Source: Pseudogracilibacillus auburnensis (GTDB lineage: Bacteria > Bacillota > Bacilli > Bacillales > Amphibacillaceae). Taken from it: a DNA stretch of 64,000 nucleotides. The DNA is taken from assembly GCF_003201975.1 (NCBI RefSeq), contig NZ_QJJQ01000003.1:62001-126000 (forward strand), read 5' to 3'. The translations under genes were made by a program, and so were the position numbers. Shown here piece after piece: positions 37,213 to 44,946 of the stretch. Numbering within the stretch: position 1 is the stretch's first letter; every line of letters starts with the position of its first letter. Under the pieces are notes generated by a model. It was not told where the DNA came from and searched no databases. It worked only from the letters and a program-made list of their open reading frames with translations.

Positions 37213-37716
37213 ATGTTTATAGTCGGAAAAATTATTAATACACATGGCATTAAAGGAGAAGTAAAAGTAAAACGGATCACAGACTTTGCCGAACGCTTTG
37301 CAGTAGGTGAAGTAGTCTATGTTATCGATCAATCAAATTCATTTATTCCACTTACAATCGACGGATTTCGTACACAAAAAAATAATGATTTATTACATTT
37401 TGCTGGCTATGATTCGATTAACGATGTAGAGCAATTGAAAGGAATTAATCTACATATTAAAGAAGAACAACTTACGGACCTAGCAGAACATGAATACTAT
37501 TACCATGAAATTATTAACTGTATTGTCGTAACTACAACGGGAGATGAATTAGGAGTGATTGATCATATTCTTTCTCCAGGTGCGAATGATGTTTGGGTTG
37601 TTAAGGAAAAAAGTGGAAAAGAGATTTTAATCCCATATATAGAAGATGTCGTGAAAGAGGTTGACATCAAAAATAAGAAAGTCATTATTGAATTAATGGA
37701 AGGATTAATAGAGTAA
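37213..37716 (+). CDS. rimM: 16S rRNA processing protein RimM
   Basis: Assembly factor for the 30S head that binds S19. The N-terminal RimM domain opens [20 protein letters not shown] and the C-terminal PRC barrel starts around residue 98 ('YYYHEIINC...'). The PRC motif reads [20 protein letters not shown]. 167 residues (B. subtilis 174). Its stop shares a base with the trmD start (TAATG). Confidence 0.96.
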   Translation: MFIVGKIINTHGIKGEVKVKRITDFAERFAVGEVVYVIDQSNSFIPLTIDGFRTQKNNDLLHFAGYDSINDVEQLKGINLHIKEEQLTDLAEHEYYYHEIINCIVVTTTGDELGVIDHILSPGANDVWVVKEKSGKEILIPYIEDVVKEVDIKNKKVIIELMEGLIE

Positions 37717-38453
37717 TGCATATTGATATTTTAACATTATTTCCGGAAATGCTCGATGGGGCTTTTAATAGCTCTATTTTAAAAAGAGCATTGGATAAAG
37801 AAGAATTTCATTATAATCTAATTAATTTCCGTGATTTTTCAGCAAATAAGCATAAAAAAGTGGATGATTACCCATATGGCGGTGGTGCTGGTATGGTCTT
37901 AACTCCACAGCCGATCTTTGATGCGGTTCAATTTGCGAAAGAACAACGTCATTCGAAACCAAGAGTTATTTTAATGTGCCCACAGGGAGAAACATACACA
38001 CAGAAAAAAGCAGAAGAACTAGCAAAAGAAGACCATCTTATTATGATATGTGGTCATTATGAAGGGTATGATGAACGAATTCGTAAGCATTTGGTTACCG
38101 ACGAAATTTCTATTGGTGATTATGTATTAACGAGTGGTGAAATTGGTGCACTCGTCGTTGTTGATAGTGTCGTCAGACTTTTACCAAATGTTTTAGGAAA
38201 TGTTGAATCTGCGAAACAAGATTCATTTTCAACTGGTTTACTTGAACACCCACATTATACGAGACCGGCAGATTATAATGGGATGAAAGTACCAGCTGTT
38301 TTACTTCAAGGTCACCATGCGGAAATTGATAAATGGCGTAAAAAAGAATCACTAAGACGAACATTTGAAAGAAGACCAGACTTAATGAATGAAACGACTT
38401 TAAGTGAAGCTGAATTACTATTGTTAAAGGAAATAAAAAGCGAAAAAAAATAA
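37716..38453 (+). CDS. trmD: tRNA (guanine-N1-)-methyltransferase TrmD
   Basis: Makes m1G37 in tRNAs, preventing frameshifts. The deep trefoil-knot SAM site is visible: [12 protein letters not shown] (~residue 111) and [20 protein letters not shown] (~131-150). 245 residues (B. subtilis 243). It overlaps rimM by one base. Confidence 0.97.
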   Translation: MHIDILTLFPEMLDGAFNSSILKRALDKEEFHYNLINFRDFSANKHKKVDDYPYGGGAGMVLTPQPIFDAVQFAKEQRHSKPRVILMCPQGETYTQKKAEELAKEDHLIMICGHYEGYDERIRKHLVTDEISIGDYVLTSGEIGALVVVDSVVRLLPNVLGNVESAKQDSFSTGLLEHPHYTRPADYNGMKVPAVLLQGHHAEIDKWRKKESLRRTFERRPDLMNETTLSEAELLLLKEIKSEKK

Positions 38454-38461
38454 GATTTTAG

Positions 38462-38490
38462 TTGTTCCATTTTCATACTTATGATATATT
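38462..38490 (+). promoter_or_regulatory. Possible sigma-A promoter of rplS
   Basis: TTGTTC and TATATT with a 17-base spacer, ~90 bases before rplS. Confidence 0.45.
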
Positions 38491-38502
38491 ATAAGATGTG
38501 CT

Positions 38503-38565
38503 TAAATCGTTAAGCTCGAAAACGATGTTCCGCTATCAAGCTATTTGGTAAGAGCATTAGTTTGG
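38503..38565 (+). ncRNA. Candidate L19 leader in the rplS 5' untranslated region
   Basis: ATCGTT-AAGCTCGAA-AACGAT forms a hairpin, followed by GTTCCGCTATCAAGC and, 15 bases later, GAGC that could pair with GCTC in the hairpin loop. B. subtilis-type L19 leaders (Rfam L19_leader) are found at this site. A covariance search would settle it; the match is by position and general shape only. Confidence 0.45.
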
Positions 38566-38579
38566 AAGGAGTGAATACC

Positions 38580-38924
38580 ATGCAAAAATTAATTGCAGAC
38601 ATTACGAAAAATCAATTACGTACAGATCATCCTGATTTTCGTCCTGGTGACACAGTGCGTGTACACGCAAAGGTTGTTGAGGGAACGAGAGAAAGAATTC
38701 AGATTTTCGAAGGGATCGTCATTAAAAGACAAAATGGGGGAATCCATGAAACATTCACAGTAAGAAAAATTTCTTATGGTGTAGGTGTTGAGCGTACATT
38801 CCCACTTCATTCCCCACGTGTTGATAAAATTGAAGTTACTCGTAAAGGTATTGTACGTCGTGCTAAATTGTACTATATCCGTAAACTTCGTGGAAAAGCA
38901 GCACGTATTAAAGAAAGAATCTAA
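38580..38924 (+). CDS. rplS: 50S ribosomal protein L19
   Basis: 114 residues (B. subtilis 115), starting [20 protein letters not shown] and ending [12 protein letters not shown]19 lies at the 30S-50S interface. ATG 38580 with GGAAGGAGTG upstream is preferred to an upstream ATG in the ribosome site region. A terminator follows 18 bases after the stop. Confidence 0.97.
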   Translation: MQKLIADITKNQLRTDHPDFRPGDTVRVHAKVVEGTRERIQIFEGIVIKRQNGGIHETFTVRKISYGVGVERTFPLHSPRVDKIEVTRKGIVRRAKLYYIRKLRGKAARIKERI

Positions 38925-38942
38925 TAGTATACGATTAAAAAC

Positions 38943-38975
38943 AAAAACCTCTAAACAATTGTTTGGAGGTTTTTC
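38943..38975 (+). terminator. Terminator after rplS
   Basis: AAAACCTCTAAAC pairs with GTTTGGAGGTTTT (one T-G pair) around AATT, with further T residues. Confidence 0.85.
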
Positions 38976-39044
38976 ACATTTTCAAAAAAAGAAAATCTTT
39001 GACGACCCAAATAGATTTGTTTTTTACATCTAAGAATTAACCTG

Positions 39045-39164
39045 CGCAGTTTATATCAAATGCGTGATAATAGCAACAAACGTAACGAAAAGAGCAGGTG
39101 GAGTCTAGATGTAAACAGACTCCTTAGAGCAAACAGTTAATCCAAGGTCAACTTGAGCACTGTA
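39045..39164 (-). repeat. ~121-base repeat, copy 2 (inverted partner of 28.16 kb)
   Basis: Reverse complement begins ACAGTGCTCAAGTTGACC and ends AAACTGCGCA, matching 28158-28278 with only scattered changes. It lies between the rplS terminator and the antiporter gene. There is no coding content. Confidence 0.85.
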
Positions 39165-39224
39165 TTTTCATCCAATTTCATTCTATGAAAGGTTTTTTGT
39201 CCCTTTTCACTCTCGAAAGTTGAG

Positions 39225-40787
39225 TTAAGATAACTTTTTGACTGGTTTTTTAGTAAGAAAAATATATAATCCGACAAGACTAATCCCAACAATGGCTAAA
39301 CCGAGCAACACGCTTCCAGTAAAGCCAAACACTAAGTAGCCTATTCCAGCAATTCCTGCTGAAACTAACGCATATGGAAGCTGTGTCGTTACATGGTCAA
39401 TATGATGACAACTTGAACCTGTTGATGAAAGAATCGTTGTATCAGAAATAGGAGAACAATGGTCACCGAACACAGCACCAGCAAGTACTGCAGCAAGCAT
39501 AGGCAGGAGTAGATCGATTTCTGTTGCAGCAGCAATTTGCCCTGCAATTGGCATAAGTAAGGCAAAAGATCCCCAAGACGTGCCAGTAGCAAAGGCGATA
39601 AACCCAGCCATTAAAAAGACGATAAATGGAAGGAACCAAAAATGTAAGTTAGACTGATGGACAAGTTCGGCTAAATATAATCCTGTTCCAAGCTGACCAA
39701 TAAGATCAGAAATTGCCCAAGCGAAGATTAAAATAGCAAATGCAGGGAGCATCGATTTTGCTCCAGTAATGACGGATTTTACAAAATGACTTTTTTCTAC
39801 TTCCCCTTGTTTAAAATGGCGGATAAATAATAGAAACGTAGTGATCGTACCAACAATGCCCCCATATAATAACGATTTAGAAACATCTGCTTCTCCAAAA
39901 ATGGTAATGAGATTTTTACTCTCTGTTACAGATTGACTCCCTGTCCAGTACATTAAACCAATCGTAGCAATAAAAAGAGCAGCTATCGGTATAACTAAAT
40001 CACTCATTTTCCCTACCTTGCTTTCGTGTTGATTAGTATCATGACTATCTATTTCCTTCAATTGATGTTTTATCACTTCTCCTGTCTTTATCGCATGTTG
40101 TTCATGCATTCTCATCGCACCAAAATCAACTTTACTAATAATAATAACAAACATGGTACCAAGTGCTGCCCAAACATAAAAATTCATCGGAATAATCTTT
40201 AAAAAGCCCACAAGTTCTGATTGAGTTGTAATGTTATGTGTTACGAACACCGAACCGATTAAGCCGATGATATAAGCACCCCAGCTAGAAATAGGGGCAA
40301 TCACACAAATAGGAGCGGCTGTAGAGTCGACAATATAGGCAAGTTTTGCCCTAGAAACACGATGCTGATCTGTCACAGGCCTTGCAATTTGACCAACAGT
40401 CAAGCTATTAAAATAATCATCTAAAAAAACGACGATCCCTAGTGTCATCGTCATTAACTGGGCACCAACACGTGTTTTTACTCGACGAATGATCCATTCG
40501 CCAAATGCTTTCGTTCCACCAAGTAAATGAACAAACGCAGTAATAATTCCAAGCATCAGCACAAAGAGTAAAATATAGATATTCCAAGTATTTAAACTAC
40601 CATCAGCAACAAATACGCCCTTATATGCTTCCCATATGAGTAAAATTGAATCAATCATATGATAGTTCGTAATAAATAATGCCGCGGCAATAATTCCAAC
40701 CCCTAAAGATAAAAGCACCCTTCTTGTCAGTAAAACTAATACGATTGCGAAAATAGGTGGTAATAATGACCAAGCTGTTTCAACCAT
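39225..40787 (-). CDS. NhaC-family Na+/H+ antiporter-like transporter
   Basis: A 520-residue membrane protein with about 11-12 hydrophobic helices. It holds the NhaC-family stretches 'VVFLDDYFNSLTVGQ' (~residues 118-132) and 'CVIAPISSWGAY' (~160), and later 'ATGTSWGSFALLMPIAGQ' with 'GDHCSPISDTTILSS' in the C-terminal half. Members move Na+ or H+ with a partner ion or organic acid; the exact substrate is not evident here. A His/Glu-rich cytoplasmic loop (~residues 235-258) divides the two halves. AAGGAAGGGA precedes the ATG. It is transcribed against its neighbours and is absent from this place in B. subtilis, so it is an insertion, possibly linked to salt or alkali tolerance. Confidence 0.88.
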   Translation of the reverse strand: MVETAWSLLPPIFAIVLVLLTRRVLLSLGVGIIAAALFITNYHMIDSILLIWEAYKGVFVADGSLNTWNIYILLFVLMLGIITAFVHLLGGTKAFGEWIIRRVKTRVGAQLMTMTLGIVVFLDDYFNSLTVGQIARPVTDQHRVSRAKLAYIVDSTAAPICVIAPISSWGAYIIGLIGSVFVTHNITTQSELVGFLKIIPMNFYVWAALGTMFVIIISKVDFGAMRMHEQHAIKTGEVIKHQLKEIDSHDTNQHESKVGKMSDLVIPIAALFIATIGLMYWTGSQSVTESKNLITIFGEADVSKSLLYGGIVGTITTFLLFIRHFKQGEVEKSHFVKSVITGAKSMLPAFAILIFAWAISDLIGQLGTGLYLAELVHQSNLHFWFLPFIVFLMAGFIAFATGTSWGSFALLMPIAGQIAAATEIDLLLPMLAAVLAGAVFGDHCSPISDTTILSSTGSSCHHIDHVTTQLPYALVSAGIAGIGYLVFGFTGSVLLGLAIVGISLVGLYIFLTKKPVKKLS

Positions 40788-41030
40788 TCAATATCCCTTC
40801 CTTTCTTATTGTTGGAATGAATTGCAAACAACTTTTTTATCACCTCCAATCGATAAAAATGAGTGTACACAAGCAGGAATAATTATTAGAATATTAAGAA
40901 TAAAGAACTGTTAATTTATCTTATTATGGAGGGCACCGTCTCATGACAGATTTTCCTCTTTCTAGTTTGTAAGATCGTAGAATGCGATAGATCATCATAT
41001 TATCTAAAACTTTCTTGCAACCAACACGGA

Positions 41031-41458
41031 ATGGGAAAGATTATTGGGATTGAGCAAGTTGGCAGCACTTCCGTTAAGGACTTAGGATCAAAACCTATTA
41101 TTGACATAATGGCTGGAGTAAAAGATTTAAGAGATGTAGACGAGTTTATTGGGTCACTAAGTCAGATAGGATATGAATTTGTACTTTCATAAGGAGTTCC
41201 TTTTTAGACGATTTTTTTAGAAAAGGACAGTGGAGAGCAGGCACACATCACTTTCATATTTATCAGTACCAGAGTGAGTATTGGAATAATAATATCCTAT
41301 TCAGAGATTATTTAAGAAACTATCCAATAGTGCTTATTCATCAGTTAAAAGAGGACTTAGCTGAAAAGTACCATATGGATAGACTACTTTACGCCTCAGT
41401 TAAAGCTCCATTTATTGAAGCGATTATCAATAAAGCTAAAAATGAACTGAAGTGTTAA
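41031..41458 (+). pseudogene. GrpB family protein (UPF0157), frameshifted
   Basis: One frame reads IEQVGSTSVKDLGSKPIIDI then MAGVKDLRDVDEF, the nucleotidyltransferase-like core of GrpB. After a TAA and a frame change at about 41192, the second part continues with AGTHHFHIYQYQSEYW, LFRDYLRNYP and a normal-looking end at 41458. The N-terminal ~35 residues before IEQVGS are also unreadable. The reading frame is broken in at least one place, so the gene is dead unless a sequencing error is involved. GrpB proteins have no firmly established role. Confidence 0.8.
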
Positions 41459-41593
41459 CTCATTAAACGTATAAGGTATTACCGGACATCACAAGAAACA
41501 TGTCTTTTTTATTCAAGAGGAGCTTGGCACTTCAAGATATTGTATACGAGGGAACAGTTAACGCAATCAAGGGGCTGTTTTGATTATAGGTGT

Positions 41594-41618
41594 CACAATC
41601 AATATATTGTGGTATAAT
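41594..41618 (+). promoter_or_regulatory. Promoter of the candidate antitoxin RNA
   Basis: An extended -10, TGGTATAAT (41610-41618), is preceded by a perfect inverted repeat CACAAT-N6-ATTGTG (41594-41611) that would lie in the spacer region. The -35 is poor (GTGTCA-like), as is common with extended -10 sites. The inverted repeat looks like an operator for an unknown regulator. Confidence 0.6.
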
Positions 41619-41644
41619 AGGACTAGAAAACATATTTTACAAAA

Positions 41645-41671
41645 ACCGTTCCATGCCATCAACATGGAACG
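41645..41671 (-). terminator. Terminator of the candidate toxin mRNA
   Basis: On the minus strand CCGTTCCATG-TTGATGG-CATGGAACGG, a perfect 10-bp stem, is followed by TTTTTGT. On the plus strand the same hairpin lies near the 5' end of the antitoxin RNA. Confidence 0.85.
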
Positions 41672-41719
41672 GTGAGAGTAGACCAACCCTTTTCAAAGAG
41701 GGGATGGCACGTTAAGATG

Positions 41720-41764
41720 ATAATCCCTCACGCGCTGGCTCAAGAGCAGGAGGGATTATTTTTT
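41720..41764 (+). terminator. Terminator of the candidate antitoxin RNA
   Basis: ATAATCCCTC (41720-41729) pairs with GAGGGATTAT (41750-41759) and runs into TTTTT. It lies across the end of the toxin ORF on the other strand. Confidence 0.8.
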
Positions 41765-41845
41765 GTCTCGCTCGGACACGATAAATGCAATCAATGCGCC
41801 AAATGAAATCATCAGCGCTAACACATTCTCCATACCCAATGACAC
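41756..41845 (-). CDS. Candidate type I toxin, Hol_Tox-like membrane peptide
   Basis: A minus-strand ORF of 29 residues from GTG 41845 or 25 residues from ATG 41833. The body is ALMISFGALIAFIV, one membrane helix, ending in the charged tail SERDKK. This is the pattern of the 'putative holin-like toxin' peptides (Hol_Tox; TxpA/BsrG relatives): E..L.LMI.FG.LI..., then a basic tail. A very strong ribosome site, AAAGGAGGAGGTG, lies just before GTG. Transcription from the promoter at 41926-41954 and the terminator at 41645-41671 predict an mRNA of ~275 nt. The convergent antisense RNA would pair with its 3' end. An 81-codon open frame covering the same strand in another frame is a shadow. Confidence 0.72.
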   Translation of the reverse strand: MSLGMENVLALMISFGALIAFIVSERDKK

Positions 41846-41925
41846 CACCTCCTCCTTTAGGAAATATCCTTAAAGAAAAAGTGTGCCACCCTCCCTCATA
41901 AGAAGCCAGTCTACTATTATTTTTT

Positions 41926-41954
41926 AGTATAACACAAACGAACATACGTTCATA
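41926..41954 (-). promoter_or_regulatory. Toxin promoter with LexA box
   Basis: On the minus strand an extended -10 TGTTATACT (hexamer 41926-41931) lies ~75 bases before the ribosome site. CGAACATACGTTCA (41939-41952, plus-strand reading) matches 13 of 14 positions of the LexA consensus CGAACRNRYGTTYC and sits where the spacer and -35 would be, so LexA would block RNA polymerase. The -35 itself (TATGAA) is poor. Confidence 0.72.
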
Positions 41955-41958
41955 CATA

Positions 41959-42589
41959 TAAACGGAAATTTATATGTAGGAATACATAAATTTGCTTATC
42001 TTTTAGATCATAGCGAGGAAAGCAAGGAAGAAATCTAACAGGAAAGAGTTCCCTCATTTTTCCTCATGTAAAATGATGATATAAGTATGGAAAAGAAGAT
42101 AAATAAGAAAAAGTTAATATAAGTTGCTGCTGTTTGTGTTCTATGCATCACTTGTTTTTTCAATATTATCCATCATTATCCTGCAGGGACAGAAAGTAGT
42201 GCCGGCTTGGAAGTGTATGATTAGAGAAAATCCATAAGAAAGGGTATCCCTTTAACTTATCAAGTGATGACGATAGTAGAAGGTTGGGAAGAAATTTTCA
42301 AGAGAACCATTAACTATGTATGAAGAAGATGAGCAACAAATGGATGTCCTCTCTGTACAGCCATCATTTATTAATTGGAATGAGTTTAGAAACCAATGGA
42401 ATGAAAATAGGTTTGATTGGTAAGTTCTTCATGAAACTCATAAAAGAATCTTTATATTTCTTTACTTGTCGGATGTACTAGGGTTGTAAAAATGGAGAGA
42501 AAGTATAAATAATTCATAAATTATTGGTAAAAAAACTATTGCTCCATTACAATTAAATATGTAGGCTAGCTGTAAACGGAGGGGAATAA
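41959..42589. other. Decayed sequence upstream of the signal peptidase gene
   Basis: No intact gene. ATG 42088 opens a Lys-rich start followed by stops. Downstream, a hydrophobic reading (VCVLCITCFFNII) and then LTYQVMTIVEGWEEIFKR in the following sequence suggest the ruins of an anchored or secreted protein, now broken by several stops and shifts. The family is not recognised. Confidence 0.4.
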
Positions 42590-43153
42590 ATGTCGCAACA
42601 AATCTCAAATGGAAGATCTGATTGGTTTAAAGTATTTATCATCGCATTAATTTTTGCATTACTTGTCCGGAAATTTTTATTTTCCCCAATCATCGTTGAT
42701 GGTCCCTCCATGCAACCAACCCTTTATGATCGTGACCAAATGATAGTGAATAAATTTATTTACCATATTACAAAACCAGAACGGTTTGATATCGTTATTT
42801 TCCATGCATCAGAGCAAAAAGATTTTATAAAACGGGTAATTGGTTTACCTGGTGAACATGTGATGGTAGAAGATAATATTCTTTATATAGATGGAAAAGA
42901 AGTCGAACAACCATTTCTTGAGCAACATGATGATACTCCTATCATATATCCAATTATTACGAATGATTTTACACTAGAGATGCTACCAGGTGGATATGAT
43001 GAAATCCCAGAAGGCTATGTATTAGTTTTGGGAGATAATCGAAGTAATTCCACCGATAGTCGATCACTAGGACTGATTAGTATCGATCAAATAGTCGGTA
43101 AAACGAGTATCATTTATTGGCCGCTTCAGAGGATTCATTTTTTGAAAGATTAG
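42590..43153 (+). CDS. lepB: Type I signal peptidase
   Basis: A 187-residue SipS-type peptidase that removes signal peptides after Sec or Tat export. One N-terminal membrane anchor (~residues 13-29) is followed by the catalytic serine in VDGPSMQPTL (Ser40) and the general-base lysine in DFIKRVIGLPGE (Lys81). The box 'GYVLVLGDNRSNSTDSR' closes the fold. A bacillus-type single-membrane form. GGAGGGGAA precedes the ATG. It lies 12 bases before rbgA. Confidence 0.96.
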   Translation: MSQQISNGRSDWFKVFIIALIFALLVRKFLFSPIIVDGPSMQPTLYDRDQMIVNKFIYHITKPERFDIVIFHASEQKDFIKRVIGLPGEHVMVEDNILYIDGKEVEQPFLEQHDDTPIIYPIITNDFTLEMLPGGYDEIPEGYVLVLGDNRSNSTDSRSLGLISIDQIVGKTSIIYWPLQRIHFLKD

Positions 43154-43165
43154 GGGTGTTTCTCA

Positions 43166-44005
43166 TTGATCCAATGGTTTCCAGGACATATGGCAAAAGC
43201 GAGAAGAGAGATTGAAGAAAATCTTAAATTAGTCGATGTTGTCATTGAACTTGTCGATGCTCGTGCGCCACATGCATCACAAAATCCAATGTTACAAGAG
43301 ATTATTCAAAATAAACAGAAAGTTGTTTTGTTAATGAAACAGGATTTAGCCGATCCTGTTAAAACAAAAAAATGGATCACTTATTTTAATGAAAATGAAA
43401 TAACTGCACTTGCGATCCATGTAAATAATAAAAATGATATCGCTAAAATAATAGAAGTCGTAAACAATAAAGGGTTGGAACAGCAAAAGAGGCTATTAAA
43501 TAAAGGAGTACAACAAAGGGCAGTACGTGCATTAATTGCAGGGGTGCCAAATGTCGGAAAATCTACATTAATTAACAGGTTAGCCAATAAAAAAATTGCC
43601 AAAATTGGTGATCGTCCAGGGGTAACAAAAAAACAACAATGGATTAAAGTAAGGCAAAAGTTTGAGTTATTAGATACGCCAGGTATTTTATGGCCAAAAT
43701 TTGAAGAACAATTAATTGGGATGAAATTAGCTGCGATCGGCACTATTAAATATGAGTTAGTTCCGACACAAGATGTTGCTGCGTTTGTGATCGATTTTTT
43801 GTTTGAACATGATCCAAATCAACTAGAAAAACGATACCGATTAACGGAACATGACGATATGTGGGATACGTTTGTTCATATTGGAAAACATCGTGGTGCA
43901 TTAGAAAGTGGTGGACAAGTTAATTTTGATAAAGTAGCAGAATTTATTTTACAAGACTTTCGCACAGGGAAATTAGGAAGAATAACATTAGAAGTACCTG
44001 AATAA
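43166..44005 (+). CDS. rbgA: Ribosome biogenesis GTPase RbgA (YlqF)
   Basis: A circularly permuted GTPase required for late 50S assembly (loading of L16, L27, L36). It starts MIQWFPGHMAKARREIEE. G4 is expected first and here reads VVLLMKQDLAD rather than the usual NKxD. G1 GVPNVGKST (~residue 127) and G3 DTPG with the following 'ILWPKFE' are normal. The C-terminal RNA-binding part is of usual length (279 residues, B. subtilis 282). TTG start with GGGGTG upstream. The Met for Asn change in G4 is the odd point. Confidence 0.95.
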   Translation: MIQWFPGHMAKARREIEENLKLVDVVIELVDARAPHASQNPMLQEIIQNKQKVVLLMKQDLADPVKTKKWITYFNENEITALAIHVNNKNDIAKIIEVVNNKGLEQQKRLLNKGVQQRAVRALIAGVPNVGKSTLINRLANKKIAKIGDRPGVTKKQQWIKVRQKFELLDTPGILWPKFEEQLIGMKLAAIGTIKYELVPTQDVAAFVIDFLFEHDPNQLEKRYRLTEHDDMWDTFVHIGKHRGALESGGQVNFDKVAEFILQDFRTGKLGRITLEVPE

Positions 44006-44006
44006 A

Positions 44007-44108
44007 GAGGCTGGGACAAAAGTGTTTTTATCAAAGATAAATCCGATAAGGTAGTGTGTGGTTCATCTTTAAATTTGATCACTTCGTTATGTCCCAGTCT
44101 CGTTTTTT
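44007..44108 (+). terminator. Long inverted-repeat terminator after rbgA
   Basis: GAGGCTGGGAC (44007-44017) pairs with GTCCCAGTCTC (44091-44101, one G-T pair), enclosing ~73 bases, followed by a T-run. GAGGCTGGGACA elements of this kind recur in Firmicute intergenic regions. It may be both a repeat and a terminator. Confidence 0.6.
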
Positions 44109-44162
44109 CCATTTTAAAAATACTTAAATCATACCGATATATATAATAGGGAGAACAAAAGC

Positions 44163-44936
44163 ATGAAAACAAAGCCAATACATACGATAAAAGAGCTTCT
44201 TGATCAAGATGAAATAGACGTAGAATTAATAAATGAACTACGGGAGGATAAACGTAAAGGCGTTCAGCGATTAATTACTATTTACGATAAAAAACAGCAA
44301 AAAAAAGCAACATTATTACATAATTTTCATCAAATGGATCAGTTTGATCAACAATTTTGTACATATGGTAAAGCAGGATTAGCCGGTGTAGATGAAGCAG
44401 GACGTGGTCCTTTAGCTGGTCCAGTAGTTGCCGCAGCTGTTATGTTGCCAGCTGGTTTTACATTGATTGGCTTAACGGATTCAAAACAATTAACAGAAAC
44501 AGAGCGTAATATATTTTATGAAAGAATTACTGAACAAGCAATAAGTTACCATGTATCTATTTTACATAATAAAATTATTGATGAGATAAACATATTCCAA
44601 GCGACAAAAAGGGCAATGATTGAGGCATTGGTTAATTTGGAGCAAACTCCAACAATGGCACTCATTGACGCCGTAAAATTATCTGGTTTACCATTTCCGA
44701 CAAAAGAAATAATCAAAGGGGATGAAAAGAGTGTGGCAATTGCCGCAGCGAGCGTGTTAGCAAAAGTTACTCGTGATCGTCTCATGGAAGAAATGGATGA
44801 AAAATATCCGATGTATGACTTTAAAAACAATAAAGGATACGGTACAAAAAAACATCTTCATGCATTAAAAAAATATGGTGCCACTCCTTATCATCGAAGA
44901 AGTTTTGGCCCAGTTATGCAGGCAATAACGAGTTAG
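44163..44936 (+). CDS. rnhB: Ribonuclease HII
   Basis: Removes RNA from DNA-RNA hybrids, including single ribonucleotides. The N-terminal ~70 residues form the substrate-binding extension typical of Bacillus RNase HII/HIII-like proteins. The catalytic core starts GVDEAGRGPLAGPV (Asp/Glu ~77-78), followed by LTDSKQLTE and MALIDAVKL (third Asp). 257 residues (B. subtilis 255). It ends 10 bases before ylqG. Confidence 0.96.
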   Translation: MKTKPIHTIKELLDQDEIDVELINELREDKRKGVQRLITIYDKKQQKKATLLHNFHQMDQFDQQFCTYGKAGLAGVDEAGRGPLAGPVVAAAVMLPAGFTLIGLTDSKQLTETERNIFYERITEQAISYHVSILHNKIIDEINIFQATKRAMIEALVNLEQTPTMALIDAVKLSGLPFPTKEIIKGDEKSVAIAAASVLAKVTRDRLMEEMDEKYPMYDFKNNKGYGTKKHLHALKKYGATPYHRRSFGPVMQAITS

Positions 44937-44946
44937 GAGGGTAAGA

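Larger units (their letters stand above)
41625..41767 (+). ncRNA. Candidate antisense antitoxin RNA (RatA/SR4-like)
   Basis: The promoter at 41594-41618 predicts a start near 41625. A terminator at 41720-41764 (ATAATCCCTC paired with GAGGGATTAT, then five T) predicts an end near 41767, giving ~140 nt with no ORF. The RNA runs antisense to the 3' half of the toxin transcript. It covers the toxin's terminator hairpin (41645-41671), its 3' untranslated region and its last few codons. This convergent, 3'-overlapping layout is that of TxpA/RatA and BsrG/SR4 in B. subtilis, where RNase III cuts the duplex. Exact ends are inferred. Confidence 0.65.

Noticed and set aside
28868-39235. CGAAAGTTGAGT string shared near 28.87 kb and 39.21 kb, close to the 121-base repeats
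   Set aside because: Only about a dozen matching bases and the distance to the repeats differs, so chance is possible.
41712-41957. 81-codon open frame on the minus strand over the toxin locus
   Set aside because: It runs through the likely promoter, ribosome site and terminator in a different frame from the Hol_Tox-like peptide and has no start signal of its own.
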